Assembly (NCBI GenBank): GCA_016786885.1
Contig: JAEUVO010000064.1
Coordinates: 186,001 to 250,000 of the forward strand
Length of the DNA: 64,000 bases
Source of the DNA: Chitinophagaceae bacterium
Lineage (GTDB): Bacteria > Bacteroidota > Bacteroidia > Chitinophagales > Chitinophagaceae
Direction: 5' to 3'
Shown here: in pieces, positions 8,991-17,514 of the stretch
Numbering within the stretch: position 1 is the stretch's first letter
How the letters are laid out: each line of letters opens with the position of its first letter
Program-made: the position numbers and the translations under genes
The notes under the pieces: model-generated
Told to the model about the DNA's origin: nothing
Database searches by the model: none
Seen by the model: only the letters and a program-made list of their open reading frames with translations

Positions 8991-9821
8991 ATGATGAATG
9001 TACGGATCAACCAACTGGTAAAATCGTTGCTTCAGAAAGATTCCCTCGATCAATGCTCCCTTCCTGAACTTACAGAGTTTGCAGAAAAGAACCCCTATTT
9101 TGGCGCTGCCCAGCTTTTGCTCACTAAAAAGTTGCAGTCAGAACAGCCGGACAGATATGATGAGCAATTACAGAAAACTTTACTGTACTTCCATAATCCG
9201 CTGTGGGTGGAACATTTGCTGAACGAAACCGGAAATGCCGAAGTGATAAAAACAAAAAAGGAAGAGGTTATCGCTGTCACTGCAGAAGAAAAGTCAATTT
9301 TGTCCGAAGATCCGGCGATAGCATCTGCTACTCCCGAAAAGAAAGATGAACCAGTAATAACTGAAACACAGGTTACTCCGGTTACAGAACAATCCTCTGC
9401 AGATATAGCATCAGTAAAAATAGAAGCCGTTGATCCGAGTATTTCTGAGCTCACATTTGAACCATTTCATACCGTAGATTATTTTGCTTCACAAGGCATC
9501 CGGTTTAAAGAAGAGGATAAACCAGCTGATAAGTTTGGCAAACAATTGAAGAGTTTTACAGACTGGCTGAAAACGATGAAGCGATTGCCCGTTACTGAAA
9601 TGGCAAAAACAGTGGAGATACAGGCTGAACAAAAAGTGGAACAACTCGCCGGGCAATCCATTGCAGACAGGGAAGTTATAACTGAAGCTATGGCCGAAGT
9701 ATGGGAAAAACAGGGAAATGTGTTCAAAGCCATTGAGATATACAGGAAATTAAGTTTGCTCGAACCCTCTAAAAGCCCTTATTTTGCAGCGAAAATTGAG
9801 GAATTAAAGAAAACAAACTGA
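8991..9821 (+). CDS. TPR-like hypothetical protein
   Basis: 277 aa from ATG 8991 (MMNVRINQLVKSLLQ); an in-frame TTG at 8946 would add 15 residues and is less likely. The N-terminal helical part (SLPELTEFAEKNPYFGAAQLLLTKKL) is followed by a low-complexity acidic Glu/Pro/Thr region (about 85-160) and a C-terminal helical hairpin (ITEAMAEVWEKQGNVFKAIEIYRKLSLLEP) resembling a TPR unit. No signal peptide. Its stop is 1 nt before secG. Proteins of this layout occur upstream of secG in related genomes as far as I recall; the role is unknown, possibly a scaffold linked to secretion. Confidence 0.72.
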   Translation: MMNVRINQLVKSLLQKDSLDQCSLPELTEFAEKNPYFGAAQLLLTKKLQSEQPDRYDEQLQKTLLYFHNPLWVEHLLNETGNAEVIKTKKEEVIAVTAEEKSILSEDPAIASATPEKKDEPVITETQVTPVTEQSSADIASVKIEAVDPSISELTFEPFHTVDYFASQGIRFKEEDKPADKFGKQLKSFTDWLKTMKRLPVTEMAKTVEIQAEQKVEQLAGQSIADREVITEAMAEVWEKQGNVFKAIEIYRKLSLLEPSKSPYFAAKIEELKKTN

Positions 9822-9822
9822 T

Positions 9823-10188
9823 ATGACGACTTTATTTGTGATACTGATTATTCTGGCCTCTGTTGTACTGGGCCTGATTGTGCTGGTTCAAAACCCCAAA
9901 GGTGGTGGCCTGGCAGGTAATATTGCCGGTTTCAGTAACCAGTTTATGGGTGTTAAGCAAACGACTGATGTGCTGGAAAAAGGTACCTGGATATTTGGCG
10001 GTGTTATCGCTGTGTTATGCCTGCTTTCTGTACTTTTTATTTCTAAAACTGCCAGTTCAGGTCCGGACAGAACAAAAGATGCCACCGGCGCTTCTGTTCC
10101 TGCCGCTACCCCTCAACAAACTGCTCCGGGTACATTGCAATTGAATCCGCAACCTGCTACGCCAAACCCCGATACTACAAAAAGATAA
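9823..10188 (+). CDS. secG: Preprotein translocase subunit SecG
   Basis: 121 aa. Two TM helices (about 3-21 and 52-71) flank the conserved cytoplasmic loop QNPKGGGLAGNIAG and the MGVKQTTDVLEKGTW segment, hallmarks of SecG. The Pro/Thr/Ala/Gln-rich C-terminal tail (88-121) is a common extension in Bacteroidota. SecG joins SecYE in the inner-membrane translocon and aids SecA-driven export. The ATG is 1 nt after the preceding stop, and a strong intrinsic terminator follows at 10208-10243. Confidence 0.95.
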   Translation: MTTLFVILIILASVVLGLIVLVQNPKGGGLAGNIAGFSNQFMGVKQTTDVLEKGTWIFGGVIAVLCLLSVLFISKTASSGPDRTKDATGASVPAATPQQTAPGTLQLNPQPATPNPDTTKR

Positions 10189-10207
10189 ATTAGTATAATC
10201 ATACTTT

Positions 10208-10243
10208 AACCCCGGTCTTATTATAAAGAGATCGGGGTTTTTT
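10208..10243 (+). terminator. Intrinsic terminator after secG
   Basis: Stem AACCCCGGTCT (10208-10218) pairs with AGATCGGGGTT (10229-10239) with one G-U pair; a T-run continues from the right arm to 10243. It closes the miaB-secG run. Confidence 0.85.
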
Positions 10244-10263
10244 ATTTAATTTGAGCTCCAGGT

Positions 10264-11304
10264 ATGAGCAAGAAAAAAATCATTTCAGGAGTAATTCTGC
10301 TACTCCTTATTATAGCTGGATTTACCGGTTATAAAGTAATTGGTCCATCTGTTTCAAACAAAAATGGAAAATTCATTTACGTCAAAAGTGAGGACAACTT
10401 TACAGCTGTAGAAGAAAAACTTCTCAGCCAAAAAGTGATCGCCGATAAGAACTGGTTCAGGAGGGTTGCGGGTTGGTTAAAGTTTAAGCAAATAAAACCC
10501 GGCCGCTATGAGATCAGAAATGGGATGAGTTTGTATTCCCTTGTAAAAATGCTTAGAAACGGTAATCATTCCCCCGTTAAATTGACGATTGTAAAAGAAA
10601 GAACCCGGGAGCAGCTGGCTGGTAAAATGGGAAGAAAATTCGACACCGGATGCGATTCACTGGAAATGATCCGCTTTTTGAGCAGTAATGATTCCCTGGC
10701 CAGGTTTGAAGCAGATACTAATACGGTAATGGCGATTGTAATGCCTTACACCTATGAAATAAACTGGAGCAGCAGTGCTGGTAAGATTATGCAGCAATTT
10801 CATACGGCCTACAAAAAATTCTGGACAGAAGAAAGAAAAGCCAAAGCTGGTAAGCTTAACCTTACCCCGCTGCAGGTTGTCATTCTTGCTTCTATTGTTG
10901 ATGAAGAAACACTCAGGAAAGATGATAAATACAAGATCGCCAGTGTCTACCTGAACCGGCTGAAAAAAGATATGAAACTGGAAGCAGATCCCACAGCGAA
11001 ATTCGTAACAAGAAACTTTGCACTTGGTCGAATTACAGGGTCGCATCTTAAATTACAATCACCATATAACACCTATTTGAATAAAGGATTACCTCCTGGC
11101 CCGATCTGCACTCCTTCCATTGAATCAATTGAAGCTGTACTGGATTCTCCAGAAACGGATTATATCTTTTTTGTAGCCAGTTATAAATTTGATGGTACTA
11201 CTATTTTCACCAGCAATTATCCTGATCATTCAAAATATGTAAAACTCTTTCATGCTGAACAGAACAGAAGAGCAGACTCGTTGAAAAAAATCAAGGCAAA
11301 ATAA
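10264..11304 (+). CDS. mltG: Endolytic peptidoglycan transglycosylase MltG (YceG-like)
   Basis: 346 aa. A short cytoplasmic basic tail, one TM helix (about 6-24), a LysM-like region (about 38-100, PGRYEIRNGMSLYSLVKMLRNG) and the YceG catalytic domain. The conserved ASIVDEET motif (209-216) holds the presumed catalytic Glu, followed by KIASVYLNRLKKDMKLEADPT. MltG cuts nascent glycan strands at the inner membrane and sets their length. Stop and next ATG are 1 nt apart, so it is co-transcribed with the YihY gene. Confidence 0.94.
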   Translation: MSKKKIISGVILLLLIIAGFTGYKVIGPSVSNKNGKFIYVKSEDNFTAVEEKLLSQKVIADKNWFRRVAGWLKFKQIKPGRYEIRNGMSLYSLVKMLRNGNHSPVKLTIVKERTREQLAGKMGRKFDTGCDSLEMIRFLSSNDSLARFEADTNTVMAIVMPYTYEINWSSSAGKIMQQFHTAYKKFWTEERKAKAGKLNLTPLQVVILASIVDEETLRKDDKYKIASVYLNRLKKDMKLEADPTAKFVTRNFALGRITGSHLKLQSPYNTYLNKGLPPGPICTPSIESIEAVLDSPETDYIFFVASYKFDGTTIFTSNYPDHSKYVKLFHAEQNRRADSLKKIKAK

Positions 11305-11305
11305 A

Positions 11306-12274
11306 ATGCCCTTACTCAAAAAGATACTATCCGCTGTTGAAGCAACTGCACCTGTTGCATTCCTGATCAAAAAAAGCAAGGTCACCTCATTGCCCGGTTT
11401 CAATGGTATCGCTGTTTTTGATGTGGTTAATTTTTTTGCCGGCCAGGTAAAAACGATCGGTATGACGGAAAGAGCATCTGCTATTGCCTTTAACTTTGTT
11501 ATGGCCATCCCTCCTGCCATCATCTTCCTGTTTACACTGATACCATTCATTCCCATCACTGATGCATTTCAGCAGGAGATGTTCAGCCTGATCAAAGATG
11601 TGATCCCGGGTGAGAAAGACAATTCGGTATTGATAAAATTCCTCGAAGACTTTATCAATAAACCCAGGAATGGGTTATTATCCCTTGGTTTTCTGTTGTC
11701 ACTTTTTTTCTCCTCAAATGCCATGATGGGCATTATGCGGTCATTCGATAAAAATTATATTGGCTTTAAAAAAAGAAAAGGATTACAAAGCAGATTGGTG
11801 GCTCTCAAGATCACCATGTTCCTTTACCTCTTCGTTTTTTCGTCAGTTTTATTGCTGGTAGCCCGTGGCGCAGTGCTGGAATGGCTGGGTATTACCAATG
11901 AAACAGTGCTTACTGTAATTAATAATCTGCGCTGGTTGATAGTGATCCTGCTATTCTTTGCCTGTATTTCATATATATACAGGCATGCCCCCTCTGTGCA
12001 TAAAAAATGGAAATTTATTAACCCGGGTTCCATTGTGGCTACCTTTCTAATGCTGCTTCTTACCTTCCTGTTTTCCTGGTGGGTGTCCCGTTTTGGCAAT
12101 TACAACCAACTTTATGGATCCATCGGAACAGTATTGATTATTATGGCCCTCATCTTTATCAATTCCCTTGTATTACTTATCGGGTTTGAGCTGAACGTAA
12201 GCATTTCTTCGCTTAAGAAAATTGCAGATGAACGGAAAGAAATAATGTCGGACGGGGAAGGAATATCTGCCTGA
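11306..12274 (+). CDS. YihY/virulence factor BrkB family membrane protein
   Basis: 322 aa with about six TM helices (about 60-95, 125-145, 165-190, 205-230, 245-265, 275-300). The N-terminal GMTERASAIAFNFVMAIPPAIIFLFTLIPF and the central RSFDKNYIGFKKRKGLQSRLVALKIT are typical of the YihY/BrkB family. The family was once named ribonuclease BN in error; its transport or envelope role is not settled. It forms a two-gene unit with mltG. Confidence 0.9.
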   Translation: MPLLKKILSAVEATAPVAFLIKKSKVTSLPGFNGIAVFDVVNFFAGQVKTIGMTERASAIAFNFVMAIPPAIIFLFTLIPFIPITDAFQQEMFSLIKDVIPGEKDNSVLIKFLEDFINKPRNGLLSLGFLLSLFFSSNAMMGIMRSFDKNYIGFKKRKGLQSRLVALKITMFLYLFVFSSVLLLVARGAVLEWLGITNETVLTVINNLRWLIVILLFFACISYIYRHAPSVHKKWKFINPGSIVATFLMLLLTFLFSWWVSRFGNYNQLYGSIGTVLIIMALIFINSLVLLIGFELNVSISSLKKIADERKEIMSDGEGISA

Positions 12275-12307
12275 TTTCCGAAATTTATAGTACAAAAAAT
12301 ATTTACT

Positions 12308-12913
12308 ATGAAAAAAGTACTGTTTTCGATACTGCCGGTTGCTGCCCTGGGGTTCATTACTTTAAACTCAGTAAGTGATCCATTACCTATTGGAGCTGCA
12401 GCTCCCAATGCTGACCTGAAAATGAAAGACATCTCCGGTAAAGAAGTTTCATTGAATGATGCCAAAAAGAAAAATGGACTGCTGGTAATGTTTAGCTGCA
12501 ATACCTGCCCATATGTGATAAAGAATCAGTCCCGCACCAATGAAGTTGCTAAACAAGCTCTTGACAAGGAGATCGGTGTGGTTATTTTAAATTCTAACGA
12601 GGCTTACCGGGGCGACCAGGATTCATATGAAGCAATGAAACAATATGCTGCCGACCAGGGTTATGCCTGGTATTACCTGGTAGATAAAAATCATGAAATG
12701 GCAGATGCTTTTGGAGCCAACCGCACCCCTGAATGTTTCTTATTCGACAAATCTGGTAAACTTGTTTATCATGGAGCGATAGATGACAATCCCTCTGATG
12801 CCAGCGCTGTTGGCCGTAAACACCTGAAAGAAGCAATAAACGAATCAGTAACAGGCAAGGAGATCACAGTAAAACAATCAAAATCTGTTGGCTGCTCTAT
12901 AAAAAGACTTTAA
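12308..12913 (+). CDS. Secreted redoxin (AhpC/TSA-like thioredoxin-fold protein)
   Basis: 201 aa. An N-terminal export signal (1-22) is followed by the AhpC/TSA-redoxin opening LPIGAAAPNADLKMKDISGKEVSL. The CxxC motif is C64-N-T-C67 (MFSCNTCPYV), and the cis-Pro region is NRTPECFLFD. The CNTCPYV variant is typical of a peroxiredoxin-like family of extracytoplasmic thiol proteins. It probably reduces disulfides or peroxides in the periplasm. The C-terminal VGCSIK adds a third Cys that might resolve a disulfide. A strong terminator follows. Confidence 0.88.
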   Translation: MKKVLFSILPVAALGFITLNSVSDPLPIGAAAPNADLKMKDISGKEVSLNDAKKKNGLLVMFSCNTCPYVIKNQSRTNEVAKQALDKEIGVVILNSNEAYRGDQDSYEAMKQYAADQGYAWYYLVDKNHEMADAFGANRTPECFLFDKSGKLVYHGAIDDNPSDASAVGRKHLKEAINESVTGKEITVKQSKSVGCSIKRL

Positions 12914-12933
12914 TTACCCCTGGTATTTTATTT

Positions 12934-12970
12934 AAAAAACCTGTTTGCCGGGAACAAACAGGTTTTTTTT
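12934..12970 (+). terminator. Intrinsic terminator after the redoxin gene
   Basis: AAAAAACCTGTTTG (12934-12947) pairs with CAAACAGGTTTTTT (12955-12968) around a short loop, ending in T8. The A-run on the left also makes it usable on the minus strand. Confidence 0.9.
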
Positions 12971-13045
12971 ATGCTATTTTATGGAATATTTCATGGCTTG
13001 CATCCAACTCATTGTTCCGCATTTGTAAACCAAAAAATCTTGCTT

Positions 13046-13246
13046 ATGCTTTCCCGCCAAAATCTCAACCGAATCATCATTATCGGCTTTATGGTTCTAG
13101 TTGGCTTTGCCCTTGCCAAAGCAATTTATCATAACAGCATTATGGGTATCATTATGGCATTAACAAGCCTTGGTGCCGGTATTTATTTCCTGTACCTGAT
13201 GGTAAAGGCCAAGGAGCAAATGGAAGCTGAAGAAGCAGCCCGTTAA
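13046..13246 (+). CDS. Small two-helix membrane protein
   Basis: 66 aa from ATG 13046 (MLSRQNLNRIIII). An earlier in-frame ATG at 12971 sits directly on the T-run of the terminator and would add an unlikely N-terminus, so the inner start is preferred. Two TM helices (about 8-26 and 31-52) and a charged tail (KAKEQMEAEEAAR) inside the cell are predicted. I do not recognise a named family. It is convergent with the TlpA-like gene, with only 5 nt between stops. Confidence 0.6.
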   Translation: MLSRQNLNRIIIIGFMVLVGFALAKAIYHNSIMGIIMALTSLGAGIYFLYLMVKAKEQMEAEEAAR

Positions 13247-13251
13247 TTCAT

Positions 13252-13728
13252 TCAGAGTATAGCCATGATTTCTTTTTTTAGCTCAGGGTGAGAAAGCTGG
13301 TCTTCAAAAAATTTCCGGTGACCTGTTTTATTGTTAATAAACAGCGTTGCCGGAATTGCTCCTGACCATTTGGGATCAACTTTGGGGCAGAAATAATCCG
13401 CATTCGTTTCATCCAGCCATACAATATTGGCGGCGAACTTTCTTTTCGCAGCAAAGGACTCAACTCCTTTTGGGAATAATTCTTTAAAATCAAGACTGAC
13501 CAGGAGCAGTTGCACACTATCCTTCTCATGATTTCTTGTCTCTTCAATAAAGTACGGTATTTCTTCAATACAAGGCTTGCACCAGGTAGCCCAGAAGTTA
13601 ACGATCAGTGGAGTTTTAGTTTCCGAAATGATCTTTTCAAGCTCTGTGATCTTTATTGACCTGATGGACTGCGCCTGCAACATTCCGGCGACAATTGTAG
13701 AAAGGATAAGTATGAATAGTTTTTTCAT
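13252..13728 (-). CDS. TlpA-like extracytoplasmic thioredoxin
   Basis: 158 aa with signal peptide (1-19, ending in LQAQ). The thioredoxin fold carries the active site W-C50-K-P-C53 (NFWATWCKPCIEEIP) and cis-Pro in GAIPATLFI. TlpA/ResA-type proteins reduce disulfides of exported proteins or apocytochromes in the periplasm. It lies 19 nt upstream of trmH on the same strand, with its stop facing the small membrane protein. The partner and substrate are not evident. Confidence 0.9.
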   Translation of the reverse strand: MKKLFILILSTIVAGMLQAQSIRSIKITELEKIISETKTPLIVNFWATWCKPCIEEIPYFIEETRNHEKDSVQLLLVSLDFKELFPKGVESFAAKRKFAANIVWLDETNADYFCPKVDPKWSGAIPATLFINNKTGHRKFFEDQLSHPELKKEIMAIL

Positions 13729-13747
13729 TTTACTCTAAATTCTTAAC

Positions 13748-14344
13748 TTATAATTCTGAATTGTCCTTCAGCTCCCACTCCTTCAGCAATCCCTGCTTCA
13801 TGACGTGGTCCATATCATCCCGGTTGTAATGCCCGGCATTATTCTTTTGCCGAAATGCTTCATACAATGTAACAGCACAAGCCACACTGATATTCAATGA
13901 TTGAATTATCCCGACCTGCGGAATGATGAAATTACCATCGGCAAGTGCCCTTATATCATCACTTACCCCGCTGTGTTCATTGCCAAACACCAAAGCAATG
14001 GGCTGTGTCATATCTATCTGGTATAAACCTACGGCATCGCTGCTTAAGTGAGTAGTTAAAATTTTTGAATAGCGTTTTCTGAGTGATGAAAAACATTCGG
14101 CTGCATTTTCAAACTGGTGAATCGTCAGCCACTTGGCCGCACTGGACGAACTCCTCGCTCCCCACTTTTTATGTCTTGGTATTTTAGTATTGAGAATATA
14201 TACTTCCTGGATTCCTACAGCATCACAGGTACGCATTACCGCCGATATATTATGCGGGTCAAAAACATTTTCCAGCACAACGGTCAGATCAGGTTGTCGT
14301 TTCGACAATACCGTAATCAATTTATCTCTTCGTTCAGGCGTCAT
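13748..14344 (-). CDS. trmH: tRNA (guanosine-18-2'-O)-methyltransferase TrmH
   Basis: 198 aa SpoU-class methyltransferase. The N-terminal MTPERRDKLITVLSKRQPDLTVVLENVFDPHNISAVMRT closely matches the TrmH opening. The knot motifs are NEHSGVSDD and the C-terminal IPQVGIIQSLNISVACAV, which bind S-adenosylmethionine. TrmH 2'-O-methylates G18 in the D-loop of many tRNAs. A generic 23S rRNA SpoU enzyme is the alternative, but the N-terminus favours TrmH. It lies upstream of the tlpA-like gene and is probably co-transcribed with it. Confidence 0.9.
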   Translation of the reverse strand: MTPERRDKLITVLSKRQPDLTVVLENVFDPHNISAVMRTCDAVGIQEVYILNTKIPRHKKWGARSSSSAAKWLTIHQFENAAECFSSLRKRYSKILTTHLSSDAVGLYQIDMTQPIALVFGNEHSGVSDDIRALADGNFIIPQVGIIQSLNISVACAVTLYEAFRQKNNAGHYNRDDMDHVMKQGLLKEWELKDNSEL

Positions 14345-14413
14345 TGAGATTGAGGGCTTTAGCTTGCAAACTTCGCTAAATTAAGTATATTTATAAGTGA
14401 TGAATAGTGAATC

Positions 14414-14511
14414 GTTTTTGGGCTAAAGCCCATTCAGCGGTCGTCTATTTTGCCCCGGCTTTAAAGCCAGGGCAAACAATCTTTTCTTGCATTGGGATTT
14501 AGCCCAAAAAC
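14414..14511. repeat. Nested inverted repeat (REP/MITE-like)
   Basis: Outer arms: 14414-14433 (GTTTTTGGGCTAAAGCCCAT) and 14491-14511, the near-exact reverse complement. The left arm contains its own small palindrome GGGCTAAAGCCC. The inner hairpin is TGCCCCGGCTTT / AAAGCCAGGGCA at 14451-14474. It lies between the divergent trmH and mmsA genes. Such GGCTAAAGCC repeats occur in many copies in some Bacteroidota, from memory; only this copy is in the window. Confidence 0.65.
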
Positions 14512-14552
14512 ATGAATCTGACAAACTAAACAGAATAAGACAAAATCGAAAT

Positions 14553-16010
14553 ATGAAATACTCTCCTGTCCAGAATTATGTAAACGGAAAATTTGTAGCC
14601 GCTTCCACTTCCAAAACAATGGAAGTCATTTCTCCCTTGGATGGAAATTTGTTATCAACCGTTCCAATGTCAACAGCAAAGGATCTGGATGAAGCAGTGA
14701 AAGCAGCCAGAGCTGCCTTTCCTGCCTGGAGCAAAACCCCGATCAAAGAAAGAGTGCAGGTCTTCTTTCGATATAAATATCTATTGGAAAAACATTTGAA
14801 GGAATTGTCTGAACTCGTACAGGAGGAAAATGGGAAAACCTACAGTGAGGCAGTGGCTGAAGTAGAAAAAAGTATTGAGCTGACAGAATTTGCCTGTTCT
14901 CTCCCGCAATTAGTAACCGGTGAAATACTGGAAGTAAGCAAAGGTGTTGAATGCAGAACTGAACATGTGCCACTTGGAGTCGTTGCATCAATCGTTCCCT
15001 TCAACTTTCCGGCTATGGTGCCAAACTGGACGATACCAAACGCAATTGCTCTCGGCAACTGTATGATCATAAAACCATCTGAAAAAGTGCCATTGAGTAC
15101 TGCAAGACTGGCCCAATTATTAAAAGAAGCCGGCCTACCTGATGGTGTTCTGAATATTGTGAATGGCGACAGTGAGATCGTTACTGCCATCTGCGACCAT
15201 CCGGGCATTGAAGCCGTTTCATTTGTTGGTTCAACTAAAGTTGCCAAGATTGTTTATCAAAGAGCAACACAAAATTATAAAAGGGCATTGGCACTCGGTG
15301 GTGCTAAGAATCATTTGATGGTATTGCCCGATGCCATTCCCGGAATGACTGCACAAAATGTAGCCGCCAGCATGAGTGGTTGTGCCGGGCAACGTTGCAT
15401 GGCCGCCTCCGCCATGATTGGTGTGGGCAATGTGGACAGCATCATTGATAAGATATGTGAGGAAGCCAGAAAGATTATCCCCGGAGAAAATCTCGGTGCT
15501 GTTATAAGCAAAGAAAGCAAAGAACGAATTGAAAGATATATCGGCGAAGCGGAAAGAGATGGTGCAAAAATTTTAGTGGATGGGCGCAATGCCAAAGTGA
15601 AAGGAAAAGAAAACGGCACTTATGTTGGGCCAACAGTGATTGATTATGTAACACCAAACATGAGTGTAGCGAAAGAAGAAATATTTGGCCCTGTTATTTC
15701 TATTATCCGTACCAACACGGTGGATGAAGCATTGGCGATTGAAAATGCAAATCCTTATGGCAATGCCGCATCTGTCTTTACACAAAATGGTGGTATGGCC
15801 CGTTACATTATTGACCGTGCCAGTGCCGGTATGATTGGTGTGAATGTAGGTGTACCCGTACCAAGAGAGCCCTTCTCTTTCGGCGGCTGGAATGAAAGTA
15901 AGTTTGGTGTAGGTGATATCACCGGAAAAAGTTCTATTGAATTCTGGACGAAGCTGAAGAAGAGTACGACGAAGTGGAATGCAGAATCGGGAGTGAACTG
16001 GATGAGTTAA
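14553..16010 (+). CDS. mmsA: CoA-acylating (methyl)malonate-semialdehyde dehydrogenase
   Basis: 485 aa from ATG 14553 (MKYSPVQNYVNGKF); an upstream frame from 14487 reads through the inverted repeat and is rejected. It is an aldehyde dehydrogenase fold with the Rossmann region ASIVPFNFPAMVPNW (145-159), which is specific to the MMSDH group, and catalytic Cys282 in CAGQRCMA. MmsA oxidises malonate semialdehyde to acetyl-CoA, or methylmalonate semialdehyde to propionyl-CoA, with NAD+ and CoA. Here it would be the last step of beta-alanine/beta-aminoisobutyrate disposal from pyrimidines. It is the first gene of the operon. Confidence 0.95.
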   Translation: MKYSPVQNYVNGKFVAASTSKTMEVISPLDGNLLSTVPMSTAKDLDEAVKAARAAFPAWSKTPIKERVQVFFRYKYLLEKHLKELSELVQEENGKTYSEAVAEVEKSIELTEFACSLPQLVTGEILEVSKGVECRTEHVPLGVVASIVPFNFPAMVPNWTIPNAIALGNCMIIKPSEKVPLSTARLAQLLKEAGLPDGVLNIVNGDSEIVTAICDHPGIEAVSFVGSTKVAKIVYQRATQNYKRALALGGAKNHLMVLPDAIPGMTAQNVAASMSGCAGQRCMAASAMIGVGNVDSIIDKICEEARKIIPGENLGAVISKESKERIERYIGEAERDGAKILVDGRNAKVKGKENGTYVGPTVIDYVTPNMSVAKEEIFGPVISIIRTNTVDEALAIENANPYGNAASVFTQNGGMARYIIDRASAGMIGVNVGVPVPREPFSFGGWNESKFGVGDITGKSSIEFWTKLKKSTTKWNAESGVNWMS

Positions 16011-16022
16011 TCAATATTTTAC

Positions 16023-16084
16023 ATGTTGAATTTTAAATGTTGAATGAAGAATGCATTTAAAATTCAACATTCAACATTTAAAAT
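16023..16084. repeat. Intercistronic inverted repeat, TTGAAT family
   Basis: Left arm 16023-16046 holds ATGTTGAATTTTAAATGTTG; right arm 16054-16084 is its reordered reverse complement. It lies between mmsA and the aminotransferase gene. The architecture matches the repeats at the other junctions, but the core word differs. Confidence 0.7.
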
Positions 16085-16092
16085 AAATAACA

Positions 16093-17439
16093 GTGTCCGC
16101 ATCAAAAACAATTTCTGAAGCGCAGGATATAATTCAGGACAACCTGGACTACACCCTCTTTTCCTGGAGCAAACAAAAAGGCATCGCCCCCATTGCTGTA
16201 AAACATGCCGAAGGTGTGTACCTCTACGACTACGAGGGAAAACGCTATATTGATTTTTCATCGGGGCTGATGAATGTAAATATTGGCCATGGCAACCAAC
16301 GTATAACAGATGCCGTAGTGAAACAAATGCAGGAAGTTGCGTATGTAACGCCAAGTTGTGTAACGAAAGTTCGGGGTGAGTTGGGAAAAAAACTGGCGGA
16401 GATATGCCCGGGTGATCTGAACAAAGCATTCTTTACGCTGTGCGGTGCTACGTCAATCGAAAATGGAATCAAGCTGGCGAGGCTGTATACAGGCCGTCAT
16501 AAAATACTAACGAGATACCAGTCTTATCACGGCGCATCATATGGTGCCATGAGTGCAAGCGGCGATCCGAGACGTTTACCAATGGACACCCAACAGGCTC
16601 CCAACTTTGTACACTTTGATCTTCCTTATTTATACCGTTGGGAATACGGCGAAGAAAATTTATTGAAAGAGTCTGTTGCTTCATTAGAAAGAGTGATCGC
16701 TTATGAAGGTCCGGCCAATATTGCGGCAATATTATTAGAAGGGGAATCCGGCTCATCCGGTTGTTTAAAATACCCGGTTGGCTATCTGAAGGCAGTTAGA
16801 GAAATCTGCAACAAACACGGTATCTTATTAATTGCTGATGAAGTGATGAGTGGTTTCGGCCGCACCGGCAAATGGTTTGGCTTTGAAAATCATGGTATCG
16901 TTCCGGATATGATCGCTATGGCAAAGGGACTGACTTGTGGTTATCTGCCATTTGGCTGTTTGATGGTATCTGATAAAATCGCTGCGAAATATGATGATAC
17001 TGTTCTATCACTCGGCCTCACTTACTCTGCCCACCCGGTGAGTTGTGCTGCCGCATTGGAAACGTTGAAAATTTATGAAGACGATGGCCTGATCGAAAAT
17101 TGTGTGGCCATGGGACAATATGTGAACGAACAAGTGGAAAAATTAAAACAAAAGCACCCCAGCATAGGTGATTTCAGGAATACAGGTTTGTTAGGTTGTA
17201 TTGAATTGGTGAAGAACAGAAGCACCAAAGAACCCATGGCTCCCTTCAACGCCAAACCCGATGAAATGGCTGTAATGAATAAAGTGGCTGCGAAGATCAA
17301 AGACCTGGGTATGTACACCTTTGTACGATGGAGTTATATTTTCATTGCCCCACCGCTTTGTGTTACCAAAGAGCAGATAGATGAAGGCTTGAAGATTATT
17401 AGTGAAGCGATTAAGATTGCAGACGAAAATATCAATTAA
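16093..17439 (+). CDS. Class III aminotransferase, probable beta-alanine/beta-aminoisobutyrate aminotransferase
   Basis: 448 aa, GTG start at 16093 directly after the repeat. Fold type I, class III: the PLP-binding Lys is K278 (MAKGLTCGYLPFG), with GGATS-like phosphate-binding text (FTLCGATSIENGIKLARLYTG) and DEVMSGFGRTGKWFG. Class III enzymes use omega-amino substrates; the operon points to beta-alanine and beta-aminoisobutyrate, giving malonate or methylmalonate semialdehyde for MmsA. Sequence alone cannot fix the amino acceptor (pyruvate or 2-oxoglutarate). The stop codon abuts the next palindromic repeat. Confidence 0.88.
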   Translation: MSASKTISEAQDIIQDNLDYTLFSWSKQKGIAPIAVKHAEGVYLYDYEGKRYIDFSSGLMNVNIGHGNQRITDAVVKQMQEVAYVTPSCVTKVRGELGKKLAEICPGDLNKAFFTLCGATSIENGIKLARLYTGRHKILTRYQSYHGASYGAMSASGDPRRLPMDTQQAPNFVHFDLPYLYRWEYGEENLLKESVASLERVIAYEGPANIAAILLEGESGSSGCLKYPVGYLKAVREICNKHGILLIADEVMSGFGRTGKWFGFENHGIVPDMIAMAKGLTCGYLPFGCLMVSDKIAAKYDDTVLSLGLTYSAHPVSCAAALETLKIYEDDGLIENCVAMGQYVNEQVEKLKQKHPSIGDFRNTGLLGCIELVKNRSTKEPMAPFNAKPDEMAVMNKVAAKIKDLGMYTFVRWSYIFIAPPLCVTKEQIDEGLKIISEAIKIADENIN

Positions 17440-17509
17440 GAATTTAGAATGATGAGTTATGAATTACCCCCCCCCCCATTCATAATTCTTAATTCATAAC
17501 TCATAATTA
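17440..17509. repeat. Intercistronic palindromic repeat B, with an 11-C loop
   Basis: Left arm 17440-17465 (GAATTTAGAATGATGAGTTATGAATT) starts on the base after the aminotransferase stop. The loop holds C11 at 17467-17477. The right arm 17478-17509 contains ATTCATAATTCTTAATTCAT then AACTCATAATTA. The RNA would fold into a long AU-rich hairpin. Confidence 0.85.
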
Positions 17510-17514
17510 CTGCT

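Noticed and set aside
14487..14552. N-terminal extension of mmsA
   Set aside because: It reads through the inverted repeat, and family members begin close to the internal ATG at 14553.
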